Shown: one piece after another, positions 25,818 through 34,444 of the stretch
Numbering within the stretch: position 1 is the first letter of the stretch
How the letters are laid out: every line of letters begins with the position of its first letter
From: Paludibacteraceae bacterium
GTDB lineage: Bacteria; Bacteroidota; Bacteroidia; Bacteroidales; Paludibacteraceae
Assembly: GCA_017451525.1 (NCBI GenBank)
Contig: JAFTOD010000001.1
Coordinates: forward strand, 372,001-436,000
DNA length: 64,000 nucleotides
Direction: 5' to 3'
Notes under the pieces: model-generated
The model's input: the letters and a program-made list of their open reading frames with translations, nothing else
The model's database searches: none
Told to the model about the DNA's origin: nothing
Position numbers and translations under genes: made by a program

Positions 25818-26894
25818 ATGATTAAACGCATTGATCGATATATTATTGGCAAGTTTCTCGGCACGTTTTTCTTTTCAATCGTGCTGATTATGAGTATTGC
25901 TGTGGTGTTTGACTTAACAGAAAAGATGGATGATTTCTTTGAAAATCAAGCACCCATTAAAGAAATCATATTCGACTACTACTTCAATTTCGTTCCTTAC
26001 TTTATGAATATGTTCTCCCCTTTGTTCATATTCATATCTGTGATATTTTTTACAAGCAAGTTAGCTGGCAATAGCGAGATTATTGCGATACTTGCTAGCG
26101 GCGTGAGTTATCATCGCTTAATGCTACCCTATTTCATCAGTGCCCTGCTCCTTTTCATACTTTCGTTCTGGATGACAGGCTATGTCATTCCCCCTGCTTC
26201 GGAAAAGATGCTGACTTTCCAAGACAAGTATATTCAGCGCTTTTCACGCGAGAACGCACGTAATATCCAGATGGAAGTAGAGCCTGGTACGATATTGTAT
26301 ATCGAAAGTTTTCAGAAGCGCACCAATATGGGCTATCGTGCATCACTAGAACATTTTGATGGTAAGAAATTGGTTACGCGAATCACCGCGGACCGTATTC
26401 ATTACGACTCTGCCTACAATTGGCACTTGGATAAATATGTACGCCGCGATTTCGATGGCATGTACGAGACACTCTCACGGGGTAATCGCCTAGACACAAT
26501 CATCCCTATCCTACCCAAAGAACTATTCTATACAGCTGAAAACGCCCAAATGATGAGTAACCCCGAATTAAAAGAATATATTGAAACCCAGCGCAAACGA
26601 GGTTCGGGCAACATACAAGCATTCGAAACTGAATGGTGGAAACGTTGGGCAAGTCCTATTGGCGCGTTTATTATGACGCTATTGGGCGTGACGCTCAGTT
26701 CGAAGAAAGTGCGTGGCGGTATGGGCAAGAATCTGGGTGTGGGTATCACGCTTAGTGCGCTCTATATCTTATTCTCGACCGTCTCAACTACCTTCTCTGT
26801 GAATGGTGTGATGTCGCCTTTCATGAGTGTATGGATACCCAACTTCGTGTTCTTAGCCATTGGCGCACTGCTGTATGTTCGCGTAAGCCGTTAA
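25818..26894 (+). CDS. LptF/LptG family permease
   Basis: A 358-residue YjgP/YjgQ-type inner-membrane protein of the lipopolysaccharide export ABC transporter. The N-terminus MIKRIDRYIIGKFLGTFFFS is characteristic, with membrane segments near 14-35, 55-80 and 98-120, a large periplasmic beta-jellyroll-like domain, and three C-terminal segments including GAFIMTLLGVTLSSKKVRGG. Only one LptF/G gene is present here; its partner must lie elsewhere. Probably the third gene of the panD-tgt operon. Confidence 0.93.
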   Translation: MIKRIDRYIIGKFLGTFFFSIVLIMSIAVVFDLTEKMDDFFENQAPIKEIIFDYYFNFVPYFMNMFSPLFIFISVIFFTSKLAGNSEIIAILASGVSYHRLMLPYFISALLLFILSFWMTGYVIPPASEKMLTFQDKYIQRFSRENARNIQMEVEPGTILYIESFQKRTNMGYRASLEHFDGKKLVTRITADRIHYDSAYNWHLDKYVRRDFDGMYETLSRGNRLDTIIPILPKELFYTAENAQMMSNPELKEYIETQRKRGSGNIQAFETEWWKRWASPIGAFIMTLLGVTLSSKKVRGGMGKNLGVGITLSALYILFSTVSTTFSVNGVMSPFMSVWIPNFVFLAIGALLYVRVSR

Positions 26895-26932
26895 TTGAGT
26901 GACGACAACGCATCACTATCATAAATGACAAC

Positions 26933-26962
26933 AAAAAAGCAACTCGACCGAGTTGCTTTTTT
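26933..26962. terminator. Bidirectional terminator
   Basis: AAAAAAGCAACTCG-ac-CGAGTTGCTTTTTT between two convergent genes, serving both. Confidence 0.9.
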
Positions 26963-26983
26963 GTTTGTATATGTTGGTGATGA

Positions 26984-29545
26984 TTAAATCCAACGTACAT
27001 AGCAGAAGTCCATACGGTGAGGCAGGAGTGCGTTCTTAGGATAGAGACGCAAACCGAACTTCATACCGCCTGCGTAGTCAAGACGATAGTCAGTCTCGAA
27101 GAAGAGATGGCTGCCCTCGGTTTTCACCAATTCGAGTTGTTGTACTTCGTAGAGCTTATCGTTGTTGTGGGTAGAAGTGCGGATTGCTACCAACTCTACG
27201 CCCAAACCATTGTCGTTCAAGCCCTTGGTATCCAACTCTACTGCCACCTTGCACTTGCCACCTACATTCACTGGAGCTTCGCCTGCATCGAAGGTAGAAC
27301 TAACCACCTCGATCTCATCCCAGTGAGCTACGATGTTTTGCTTCCAAACTACGATCTCCTTAGCCACCTTGTAGTTATCAGCACCGAGGAGGGCATGACG
27401 CTTAGCGAGCTTGTTATAGAACTTCTCGAAGTAGTCGTCCATCATACGCTTGGTAGTGAAGCGTGGAGTGATCTTTGTTACACTATTCTTGATAGTTTGA
27501 ATCCACTCTGGAGAGTAGCCCTTGCTGTTCTTTGCGTAGTACATTGGGATGATCTCGTTCTCGAGCATTTGGTAGATAGTAGCTGCATCCAATTGGTCTT
27601 GGTGCGCTTGGTTCTCGTAAGTGCGCTTGTCGGTCAATGCCCAACCTGCACCTTCTACATAACCTTCTTTCCACCAGCCATCAAGCACAGAGAAGTTCAA
27701 TACACCGTTCATTTGTGCCTTCTCACCAGAGGTACCAGATGCCTCCAATGGACGAGTAGGAGTGTTCAACCAAATATCCACACCTGAGATGAGGCGTTTA
27801 GCCAGACGCATATCGTAGTTCTCCAAGAAGATGATCTTACCGAGGAACTGTGGCATACGGCTAATCTCAATGATGCGTTTGATGAGTCCTTGACCACCAC
27901 CGTCTGCTGGGTGAGCCTTACCTGTAAACAAGAATTGTACTGGACGGTCTGGATTGTTTACCAGTTTATCAAGACGCTCCAAGTCGGTAAAGAGCAAGTG
28001 AGCACGTTTGTAGGTAGCGAAACGACGACCGAAACCAATAATCAAGTTATTAGGATTCATCTCGTTCAATGCGCGCACGATACGAGCAGGATCACCTTGG
28101 CTCTTCATCCAGTTGTCGCGGAATTGCTCTTTCAAGTAGTCAATCAATTTGCACTTGAGGCTCATACGGGTAGCCCAAATCTTCTCCTCTGGCAACTCGT
28201 TGTATGGAGCCCACATGGCGAGGTTAGATTGGTCGTTAAACCACTCTTTTGGGAAAGTCTCTTTGTAAATAGTTTTCCACTCGCTGGCAGCCCATGTTGG
28301 CATGTGCACACCGTTGGTCACATAATCCACATGCAACTCCTCCTCGAAGTAACCTGGCCATACTGGAGCAAACATCTTCTTGCTCACCTCGCCGTGCAAC
28401 CAGCTCACGCCGTTAGCCTCTTGGCAAGTGTTCAGTGCAAACACAGACATAGAGAATTTCTCGGTATTGTTCTCTGGGTTTTGGCGACCCATACCGATGA
28501 GGTCATGCCACTCGATACCCAAGCGTGCTGGGAAAGAGCTCATGTACTTGTAGAAGAGTCCCTCCTCGAAGTAGTCGTGACCAGCAGGTACTGGAGTATG
28601 GCAAGTGTAAAGACCGCTTGCGCGAACCACCTCCAATGCTTGTTGGAAGTTCAATCCCTCTTTCTCTACGAGGTCAAGCATACGTTGCAAGCCCATGAAA
28701 GCTGCGTGACCCTCGTTGCAGTGGTAAACGTCTTTCTTGATGCCGAGTTTATTAAGAGCGAGCACACCACCCATACCGAGCATAATCTCTTGTTTGATAC
28801 GGTTCTCCCAATCGCCACCATAGAGTTGGTGAGTGATTTGGCGGTCAAACTCAGAGTTCATCTCATTGTCGGTATCAAGCAAATAGAGGTTGATACGACC
28901 TACAGCCACTTTCCAAAGGTATGCGTGCACGTAGCGATCTGGATAAGGCACATCAATAATCATTGGCGTACCATCTGCATTCTTCACCTGTGTGATAGGC
29001 AGGTTAGAGAAGTTTTGCGCCTCGTATTTGGCTATTTGTTGTCCTTCTGGAGAAAGGGTTTGTGTGAAATATCCATAACGATAGAGGAAACCGATAGCGG
29101 TCATGTCCACGTTGCAGTCTGATGCCTCTTTCAGGTAGTCACCTGCGAGTACGCCCAAACCACCAGAGTAGATTTTGAGCACATGGGTCAAGCCGTATTC
29201 CATAGAGAAATATGCTACGCTTGGTTTCTTAGGATCTTTTGGCTCATCCATGTATGCGCGGAACTCGGCATATGTTTTGTCCAATTGAGCCATGAACTTT
29301 TTGTCCTTGCTGAGCTCCAACATGCGCTCATAACTGATTGTATTGAGCAATACGATAGGGTTGGATTGTGCTTGATGCCATGCATCGAGGTCGATGCAAC
29401 GGAAGATATTCTTCGCATCCGAGTTCCATACCCACCAGAGGTTGGTAGCGATTTCTTGAAGTTTGTTGAGATTCTTTGGCAGATTTGCATGTACATTCAA
29501 ATCTGTCCAATTAGGTTGATTAGTGTTACTTACTTTAATTACCAT
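26984..29545 (-). CDS. glgP: Alpha-glucan (glycogen) phosphorylase
   Basis: 853 residues, of the shorter bacterial-archaeal phosphorylase branch (about 850). Releases glucose 1-phosphate from glycogen or maltodextrins. The N-terminal DUF3417 region has ATNLWWVWNSDA; the core includes VAYFSMEYGLTHVLKIYSGGLGVLAGDYLK and HCNEGHAAFMGLQR. The PLP-lysine segment is GTSGEKAQMNG at about 603-612 after TPTRPLEAS. Promoter at 29615-29646. No other glycogen gene is adjacent. Confidence 0.95.
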   Translation of the reverse strand: MVIKVSNTNQPNWTDLNVHANLPKNLNKLQEIATNLWWVWNSDAKNIFRCIDLDAWHQAQSNPIVLLNTISYERMLELSKDKKFMAQLDKTYAEFRAYMDEPKDPKKPSVAYFSMEYGLTHVLKIYSGGLGVLAGDYLKEASDCNVDMTAIGFLYRYGYFTQTLSPEGQQIAKYEAQNFSNLPITQVKNADGTPMIIDVPYPDRYVHAYLWKVAVGRINLYLLDTDNEMNSEFDRQITHQLYGGDWENRIKQEIMLGMGGVLALNKLGIKKDVYHCNEGHAAFMGLQRMLDLVEKEGLNFQQALEVVRASGLYTCHTPVPAGHDYFEEGLFYKYMSSFPARLGIEWHDLIGMGRQNPENNTEKFSMSVFALNTCQEANGVSWLHGEVSKKMFAPVWPGYFEEELHVDYVTNGVHMPTWAASEWKTIYKETFPKEWFNDQSNLAMWAPYNELPEEKIWATRMSLKCKLIDYLKEQFRDNWMKSQGDPARIVRALNEMNPNNLIIGFGRRFATYKRAHLLFTDLERLDKLVNNPDRPVQFLFTGKAHPADGGGQGLIKRIIEISRMPQFLGKIIFLENYDMRLAKRLISGVDIWLNTPTRPLEASGTSGEKAQMNGVLNFSVLDGWWKEGYVEGAGWALTDKRTYENQAHQDQLDAATIYQMLENEIIPMYYAKNSKGYSPEWIQTIKNSVTKITPRFTTKRMMDDYFEKFYNKLAKRHALLGADNYKVAKEIVVWKQNIVAHWDEIEVVSSTFDAGEAPVNVGGKCKVAVELDTKGLNDNGLGVELVAIRTSTHNNDKLYEVQQLELVKTEGSHLFFETDYRLDYAGGMKFGLRLYPKNALLPHRMDFCYVRWI

Positions 29546-29614
29546 AATTGTTTATTCTTTTTTGTACTTATTGTTTCAAGTATAACGTTGCGCGTATGCG
29601 CACGAAAAGTGCTG

Positions 29615-29646
29615 CAAAGTTACAACATTTTTTTGACATATGCAAC
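29615..29646 (-). promoter_or_regulatory. glgP promoter
   Basis: GTTG at 29646-29643, 20-bp spacer, TAACTTTG at 29622-29615. Confidence 0.65.
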
Positions 29647-30418
29647 ACTCTTGCGATTTTTCAACCCAATCCAGCCATATAAATCACTGCAATCGGTTGC
29701 ACTAATCCCCTGCTACCACTTTTTTAGTCCATTTTTCCTCTCCCTAATGTATTTATATATGTATTTTGCATCTCCCCTGCTATCCCTATTTCTTCCCTTG
29801 CCTTTTCCTTATCAATTACGTGAAGGAGTGCGACGGAACGCACTCCGAGTATTGCGCCCGAAGAGTCCCCACTCTAAGGATGAAGCGCAATACATAGAAT
29901 GGCGCGACCCTTGCGGTCACGCAGCCGTATGGCTATAGGGTAGTACCGTACAGGGTAGGTACGACCGCCATATTCATAGCTTCAACTCTTTTTTTGATGT
30001 GGAAGTGTGGTGTGGGGTAAAACCTTATCATTTCTTTATTAATTACGTAGGATATACGTAACATATACGTAGGATACACGTAAGATAATCGGGTTGTTGA
30101 CCTAAGAATGCCCCATCTCCCTCCTATCTCCCTCTTACCTTCATCCTGCCTTCTATATGCTTCTTTCCCGCTATCTTTCTCGAAACCACACCGTTATCAT
30201 CTCGTTACCACTTCATTGCCATCCAGTACTTTCCCCATACCATGCCACCTATCCTCCGCTCAACTCCCTAATATCCTCCACCTCCAGCGCAGCAACCTAC
30301 CAACTACAGGCGCACAGCGCCGATCTACAGCGAAGCGAACTACCACATGTCACCCGCCACTTGTCTTGTGCTCGGCGATAACCCGCCGAGTAAAAAATCG
30401 CACTAAAATGCGATTTTT
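29647..30418. repeat. Gene-free stretch with hairpin and 11-bp repeat arrays
   Basis: No credible gene; open frames here have no family features. A pyrimidine-rich part (about 29700-29815) is followed by hairpins GGAGTGCG/CGCACTCC (29825-29846), a nested GTATTGCGC/GCGCAATAC hairpin (29849-29893) and GCGACC/GGTC (29903-29922). Four 11-bp units, consensus TACGTAGGATA, lie at 30044-30087. Further hairpins are GGCGC/GCGCC (30309-30321), the mini-hairpin GCGAAGC (30330-30336), CTCGGCG/CGCCGAG (30371-30390) and the hairpin 30393-30418. Confidence 0.7.
30393..30418. terminator. Perfect hairpin abutting a promoter
   Basis: AAAAATCGCA/TGCGATTTTT with a 6-nt loop, able to terminate in either direction, touching the -33 box of the next promoter. 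A near-identical hairpin occupies the same position at 13077-13101. Confidence 0.75.
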
Positions 30419-30450
30419 CTTGCAAATGCGCAAATTTTGTTGTACCTTTG
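30419..30450 (+). promoter_or_regulatory. Promoter of leader RNA copy B
   Basis: CTTG at 30419-30422, 20-bp spacer, TACCTTTG at 30443-30450. Confidence 0.8.
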
Positions 30451-30456
30451 CAGTCG

Positions 30457-30710
30457 CAATCCGAATAATCGGTTTGCAGACATAAATAAAAAGCGTTTAT
30501 TAGCGCTTGTTTTGGAACTATTGAAATCTGGTAAATTTCCTTCCCCCAAGGCAAGAACAGCAATAAATGCTCATTGGTATGTATTCTACCGCGCTGATAG
30601 TGCGCGTTGTACATATCAGCGTGGGCGTTATTGTTTATTCTTGGGGAATAGGTTTACCAGAACCTCAATAGTTAAGAATAAGCAAAAGTAAGGTTCCACG
30701 CTTTTCTTTT
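30457..30710 (+). ncRNA. Structured leader RNA, copy B (upstream of secreted proteins)
   Basis: Homologous to copy A at 11398-11740. The conserved box (30476-30507) contains GCGTTTATTAGCGCT. Bases 30518-30535 (CTATTG..CTGGTAAA) pair with 30653-30671 (TTTACCAG..CAATAG), the same helix as in copy A with changed bases and the same internal loop. Further in, TTCCCCCAAG (30541-30550) pairs with CTTGGGGAA (30640-30648), giving a rod-like fold. The 3' end GGTTCCACGCTTTT matches copy A. The 5' AAGCG can pair locally with CGCTT or with the 3' CGCTTTT, a possible switch. No other promoter precedes the gene at 30758. Confidence 0.7.
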
Positions 30711-30757
30711 ATAATCACGGGTCGTTTGGAACCGACTTCCCACAAATCATTTATACG

Positions 30758-31249
30758 ATGAAGAATAAGTTTATTCTCATTTGTGCATTGCTTTGTTCTT
30801 CACAGGCGTGGGCTGCTGTGCCCAGTCTGGTAGTCAAGCCCCTGAGTGGCAAAGAGTGTATCACTGCCTTAGGCAGTATAGGCAAGGTAGTGTATTCGGG
30901 TGACTCGCTGTATGTATATGACGCAGCCAAGAATGTGGTGTTCAGCGACTTGCTCGCCAATGTGCAGCATATCCGCTTCTCGGATGAGCAGCCAAGTACG
31001 CCAACTAGTGTGGCGAATATGCAGGGTAACAATGCTTTGCAAGTAAAAGTGTATCCCAACCCTACGCAGGATGTGTTAATGGTGGAGAACGCACAAGGCG
31101 ATGTGTTGCGCTTGTACTCTATGGATGGTCGTTTGGTAGTAACGCAGACAGTAGAGAGCGGTTCTGCGCAAGTGGATATGGCAGAATTGCCCACAGGTAA
31201 CTACTTGCTGCTCAGCGGCAATCAATCTTTCCAAGTAATTAAACAATAA
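30758..31249 (+). CDS. Small secreted protein with T9SS type A sorting domain
   Basis: 163 residues with an N-terminal signal peptide (MKNKFILICALLCSSQAWA). The last ~75 residues form a type IX secretion sorting domain: VKVYPNPTQDVLMVENAQG, then LRLYSMDGRLV, then LPTGNYLLLSGNQSFQVIKQ. The region between is short (about 65 residues) and shows no recognised catalytic domain. It is likely carried across the outer membrane and anchored or released by the T9SS. It lies immediately after leader RNA copy B and 13 bp before the next secreted protein. Confidence 0.88.
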   Translation: MKNKFILICALLCSSQAWAAVPSLVVKPLSGKECITALGSIGKVVYSGDSLYVYDAAKNVVFSDLLANVQHIRFSDEQPSTPTSVANMQGNNALQVKVYPNPTQDVLMVENAQGDVLRLYSMDGRLVVTQTVESGSAQVDMAELPTGNYLLLSGNQSFQVIKQ

Positions 31250-31262
31250 AACTTATAATGAT

Positions 31263-32294
31263 ATGAAAAAACTTTTCTTTTTACTGGCTTGTGTAGCCAT
31301 GAGTGTATTGTCTTTTGGTCAAGACAATCAATTGGTATGGGCAAATGGTCATTTGTTGTATGGTACTCCCATTGAGAGTATCGATAGTTTAACCTACGAT
31401 GAGATGCAGGATATTGATACTTTGCATTTACTCCTCCCTCGCACATTGATTAAGGTGGTACATGATACGGTGGTAAAGACCGAGGTGGTACACGATACCC
31501 TTATTCAAACACAGGTTGTACACGATACGGTGTACATAGAAACAGAGTGTGGTAAAGATACTCCTTCTGCAGGTATAGGTACATTCTCTGTTTCCGCAGA
31601 CAAGCAAGTGACTTTCTCAAAAGGTAATTTACAATACCATCCTGCAAATGATGAATGGCGTTTTGCTCCAAGTCAGTTGGATTACATTGGTGAAGCAAAT
31701 AGCAATTGTTCCTCTACTTACAATGGTTGGTTGGATTTATTTGGTTGGAGTACAAGTGCTACTAATTTTGGCGTAAGTACTTCTGAAGACAGTAATGATT
31801 ATAGTGGTTCTTTCATTGATTGGGGTACGAATCAGATAGGTAATGATGCTCCTAATACATGGCGTACGTTGTCAAGTGAAGAGTGGAATTATCTTATAAA
31901 TTCTCGCACCAATGCTAGTTCCCTTAAAGGTATTGCTCAGGTTAATGGTGTAAATGGTTTGATATTGTTGCCTGATAATTGGATATGCCCAACAAGTGTA
32001 AACTTTAAGTCAGGTTTCCATAGTGAGCCTAGTGTGGAGGCATACGGTCAGTATCAAACCTTTACGGCAGAGCAGTGGTCAAAATTAGAGTCCGTAGGTG
32101 CAGTCTTCCTGCCTGCCGCAGGTCTCCGCGACGGCTCCAATGTGGGCGAAGTGCAGCGCGGCGGCGACTATTCGTCTACGACGGCCACCTATGGTGGTCG
32201 CAAATCTTGCCTCTCCTTCCTCGCGCACGAAGTGTGTACAACCCACAATCTAGGATACTTCGGGCAATCAGTCCGCCTTGTCAAGGATTTATAA
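31263..32294 (+). CDS. Secreted protein with C-type-lectin/FISUMP-like C-terminus
   Basis: 343 residues. Signal peptide MKKLFFLLACVAMSVLSFG, then a linker with three VVHDT repeats (about residues 60-90), then a domain starting FSVSADKQVTFSKGNLQY that resembles Bacteroidota surface proteins of the FISUMP/formylglycine-enzyme-like fold. The C-terminus GYFGQSVRLVKDL is typical of such CLec-fold domains. From about 32095 the base composition jumps from AT-rich to GC-rich and stays so to the stop, as if the last ~65 codons have a different origin. Function is unknown; ligand binding at the surface is inference. Confidence 0.75.
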   Translation: MKKLFFLLACVAMSVLSFGQDNQLVWANGHLLYGTPIESIDSLTYDEMQDIDTLHLLLPRTLIKVVHDTVVKTEVVHDTLIQTQVVHDTVYIETECGKDTPSAGIGTFSVSADKQVTFSKGNLQYHPANDEWRFAPSQLDYIGEANSNCSSTYNGWLDLFGWSTSATNFGVSTSEDSNDYSGSFIDWGTNQIGNDAPNTWRTLSSEEWNYLINSRTNASSLKGIAQVNGVNGLILLPDNWICPTSVNFKSGFHSEPSVEAYGQYQTFTAEQWSKLESVGAVFLPAAGLRDGSNVGEVQRGGDYSSTTATYGGRKSCLSFLAHEVCTTHNLGYFGQSVRLVKDL

Positions 32295-32331
32295 AATTTT
32301 GCAAAACGCTTTTAGCGTTCAGCAAAATTTG
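32293..32331 (+). terminator. Nested hairpin after the lectin-like gene
   Basis: Outer stem AAATTTTGC/GCAAAATTT encloses AACGC/GCGTT. No T-run follows, so this may be a 3'-end stabilising stem. Confidence 0.5.
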
Positions 32332-32343
32332 AAGGCATCACAG

Positions 32344-32385
32344 AACACTCTCACCTCGATTGGGGTGAGAGTGTTTGTTTTCTAT
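32344..32385 (+). terminator. Terminator of the secreted-protein unit
   Basis: Perfect 12-bp stem AACACTCTCACC/GGTGAGAGTGTT followed by TGTTTTC. Confidence 0.85.
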
Positions 32386-32451
32386 TGCCTTTCGTGTGTG
32401 GGGGGGGGCTATGAGAGCCACGAATAGAGATAAAAACACATCCCCACCGCT

Positions 32452-32508
32452 ATGACACAAATAGGACACAGATATGCTACAGTGGTCGCGAAATGGTCAC
32501 GTAGCCCG
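32452..32508. repeat. 11-bp periodic repeat, inverted partner of 8378-8435
   Basis: Units ATGACACAAAT, AGGACACAGAT, ATGCTACAGTG then GTCGCGAAATG, GTCACGTAGCC run in 11-bp steps. The reverse complement aligns with 8378-8435 over about 57 bp with few mismatches. Both copies lie between convergent genes. Confidence 0.8.
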
Positions 32509-32555
32509 AAGGGAACTTGAAGAAAATCCAGATAAAATGCCGTGAATGCGATTCA

Positions 32556-33176
32556 TCAACTATAAATCACATACCCTGCCACACCCGCTAAAACTATCAA
32601 TAGAATCGGGTGAGAGAGCAGATTGATGAACTTCTTAAACACTTCAGCACTTTTTTTAGAAACGCCTGCCGTGTTCTTCAAAAACATCGGCAAGAGAGTA
32701 AACAAACATACAACCCCAAAAATCACCCAACTCTTCCATTCAATAAAACTGACAGAAGGCTGACCAACAGGCTTCATCAGCAGCAATGCAGCCGCAGCAA
32801 TCATTCCCAATACCGAAAGACGCAACATCTGCATGGTGCGAGTGAAATAAATATTATGCTGAAAACGAGTACTGATAACAAAATACACCTTACAAAGCGA
32901 CAGCATGATAATCAAACTGGGAATAACAATCGCTACAGTAGCCAGCAGACTACCCCACACGCTGCCAGTAGCTGTATAGCCCACATATGTAGCGCAGTTG
33001 ATGCCTATCGGACCAGGAGTCACTTGGCTGATAGCCAAGATATCAACAAACTCCTCTTGGGTCATCCAGCCATGCACCTCTATCTCATGTTGGATAAGTG
33101 AGAAGATTGCCAATCCTCCTCCAAAACCAAAAAATCCGATTTTCAAAAAACTCAAGAAAAGTTGCAAATAAATCAT
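32556..33176 (-). CDS. Chromate transporter, second half-size subunit
   Basis: About 206 residues starting MIYLQLFLSFLKIGFFGFGG. It is a single CHR domain of the ChrA family with GGLAIFSLIQHE and SQVTPGPIGINCATYVGY motifs and about six membrane segments. Its ATG overlaps the stop of the upstream chromate transporter half (ATGA), so the two short proteins are probably made together and assemble as a pair. Longer N-terminal extensions in the same frame are overlap with the upstream gene. In this family, chromate efflux is proven for some members only; the true substrate here is uncertain. Confidence 0.92.
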   Translation of the reverse strand: MIYLQLFLSFLKIGFFGFGGGLAIFSLIQHEIEVHGWMTQEEFVDILAISQVTPGPIGINCATYVGYTATGSVWGSLLATVAIVIPSLIIMLSLCKVYFVISTRFQHNIYFTRTMQMLRLSVLGMIAAAALLLMKPVGQPSVSFIEWKSWVIFGVVCLFTLLPMFLKNTAGVSKKSAEVFKKFINLLSHPILLIVLAGVAGYVIYS

Positions 33177-33715
33177 GCTTTCCTCCTTTCTTTGAGCCAT
33201 GTATAAAGCAATGCGACCACTACTGTCACAAGAATAATCCATACAGGCGACAACCCACCTAACCAAATCAGCAACGCACCCGCAATAGGGATTATAGCCG
33301 TTGTCCAAGTAATCTTGGTGCCGTGTGCCATCTTGCATAGCGGAGCTGCAATCAATGCCACCACCGCAGGGCGAATGCCTTTAAACACTGCCTCTACAGC
33401 AGGCAAATCCTTGTAATCTTGAAACACCATCGCTATCGCCAAGATGATTAAGAACGATGGTAATACGGCTCCCAGCACCGTGGCTATCACACCACGCCAT
33501 CCGCCAATGCGCCAACCAATGAATATTGCCGAATTCACCGCTATCAACCCAGGCGCTGCCTGTGCCAAAGCAATCATATTCAGAAACTCCTCACGGTCAA
33601 TCCACCCCTTGCGCTCCACCACTTCATGCTCTATCATAGACAACATCACATACCCTCCACCTATCGTGAAGGTACCAATCTTGAGGTATGTCCAAAAGAG
33701 CTGGAGATAGCGCAT
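33173..33715 (-). CDS. Chromate transporter, first half-size subunit
   Basis: 180 residues starting MRYLQLFWTYLKIGTFTIGG, one CHR domain with GGGYVMLSMIEHEVVERKGW and ALAQAAPGLIAVNSAIFIGW. It overlaps the udk stop by one base and the second subunit's start by four, giving a udk-chr-chr operon. Two half-length ChrA proteins in tandem are a recognised arrangement of this family. Confidence 0.92.
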   Translation of the reverse strand: MRYLQLFWTYLKIGTFTIGGGYVMLSMIEHEVVERKGWIDREEFLNMIALAQAAPGLIAVNSAIFIGWRIGGWRGVIATVLGAVLPSFLIILAIAMVFQDYKDLPAVEAVFKGIRPAVVALIAAPLCKMAHGTKITWTTAIIPIAGALLIWLGGLSPVWIILVTVVVALLYTWLKERRKA

Positions 33716-34332
33716 TATTTCTTCTCTTTGAGCTCCTGCTTGATGAATTTCACAAGCATATTGATGGCGGCATTGTTGTGTCCACCTTGAGGGATGATAA
33801 CATCCGCATAGCGTTTGCATGTCTCAATAAACTGCTCATGCATAGGTTTCAGCACACGCTGATAACGCTCCATCACTGCCTCTACAGTACGTCCACGCTC
33901 CACAATATCACGTTGCACCACACGAATCAGACGGTCATCGGCATCTGCATCCACAAAAATCTTCAAATCCATCTGCTGGCGAAGATGATAATCACGCAAC
34001 GCCATAATGCCCTCAACGATAATGATCTCGCGAGGCTCAACATGGATAGTCTCCTTCTGACGCGAAGAGGTGATATAGTCATAGATTGGTTGCTCTACAG
34101 CATGACCTTGCTTCAGTTGCTCAATATGCTTCGAAAGCAATGGCCATTCAAATGCATCAGGATGGTCAAAATTGATATTCTGACGTTCTTCTACGGGGAC
34201 ATTGCTACTGTCCTTGTAATAAGAATCTTGAGGAATGACTACGACTTCGCCCTTTGGAAGGCGCTCTATCAGTTTCTTTACAACTGTTGTTTTACCCGAG
34301 CCAGTACCGCCCGCTATGCCAATGATAAACAT
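33715..34332 (-). CDS. udk: Uridine kinase
   Basis: 205 residues starting MFIIGIAGGTGSGKTTVVKK, with the P-loop GGTGSGKTT at about residues 8-16. Phosphorylates uridine and cytidine to their monophosphates in pyrimidine salvage. Further motifs are VIPQDSYYKD, NFDHPDAFEWPLL and EGIMALRD. The upstream TTG start is less likely than the ATG at 34332. Its promoter interlocks with that of the divergent nucleosidase-like gene. Confidence 0.95.
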   Translation of the reverse strand: MFIIGIAGGTGSGKTTVVKKLIERLPKGEVVVIPQDSYYKDSSNVPVEERQNINFDHPDAFEWPLLSKHIEQLKQGHAVEQPIYDYITSSRQKETIHVEPREIIIVEGIMALRDYHLRQQMDLKIFVDADADDRLIRVVQRDIVERGRTVEAVMERYQRVLKPMHEQFIETCKRYADVIIPQGGHNNAAINMLVKFIKQELKEKK

Positions 34333-34374
34333 AGACAATAATAGATTTTGGAGAATGAATCAAATTTATCGCTG

Positions 34375-34422
34375 CAAAGTTACTGCTTTTTTTGCAAATA
34401 TGCAAATATTTTCGTACCTTTG
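34375..34422. promoter_or_regulatory. Interlocked divergent promoters, udk and nucleosidase-like gene
   Basis: Minus strand: TTTG at 34406-34403 and TAACTTTG at 34382-34375. Plus strand: TTTG at 34391-34394 and TACCTTTG at 34415-34422. Both have 20-bp spacers and each -33 box lies inside the other's spacer, so simultaneous occupancy should be impossible. Confidence 0.8.
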
Positions 34423-34444
34423 CGGTCTAAAATACAATTAAAAC

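Noticed and set aside
27890-29122. A 410-codon open frame opposite glgP
   Set aside because: It is the shadow of a well-conserved gene (glgP); no signal, motif or promoter belongs to it.
29183-29938. A 251-codon open frame running from antisense glgP into the intergenic stretch
   Set aside because: Composition follows the antisense of glgP and then a pyrimidine-rich repeat region; no recognisable protein features.
30108-30485. A 125-codon open frame
   Set aside because: It spans hairpin arrays and the promoter of leader RNA B; no family features.
32400-32408. A run of nine G as a possible phase-variation tract
   Set aside because: It lies after a terminator, between convergent genes, and not in a promoter or reading frame.
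33177-33338. 54-residue N-terminal extension of the second chromate transporter half
   Set aside because: It overlaps the upstream gene in another frame; the ATG at 33176 with ATGA overlap fits the family N-terminus.
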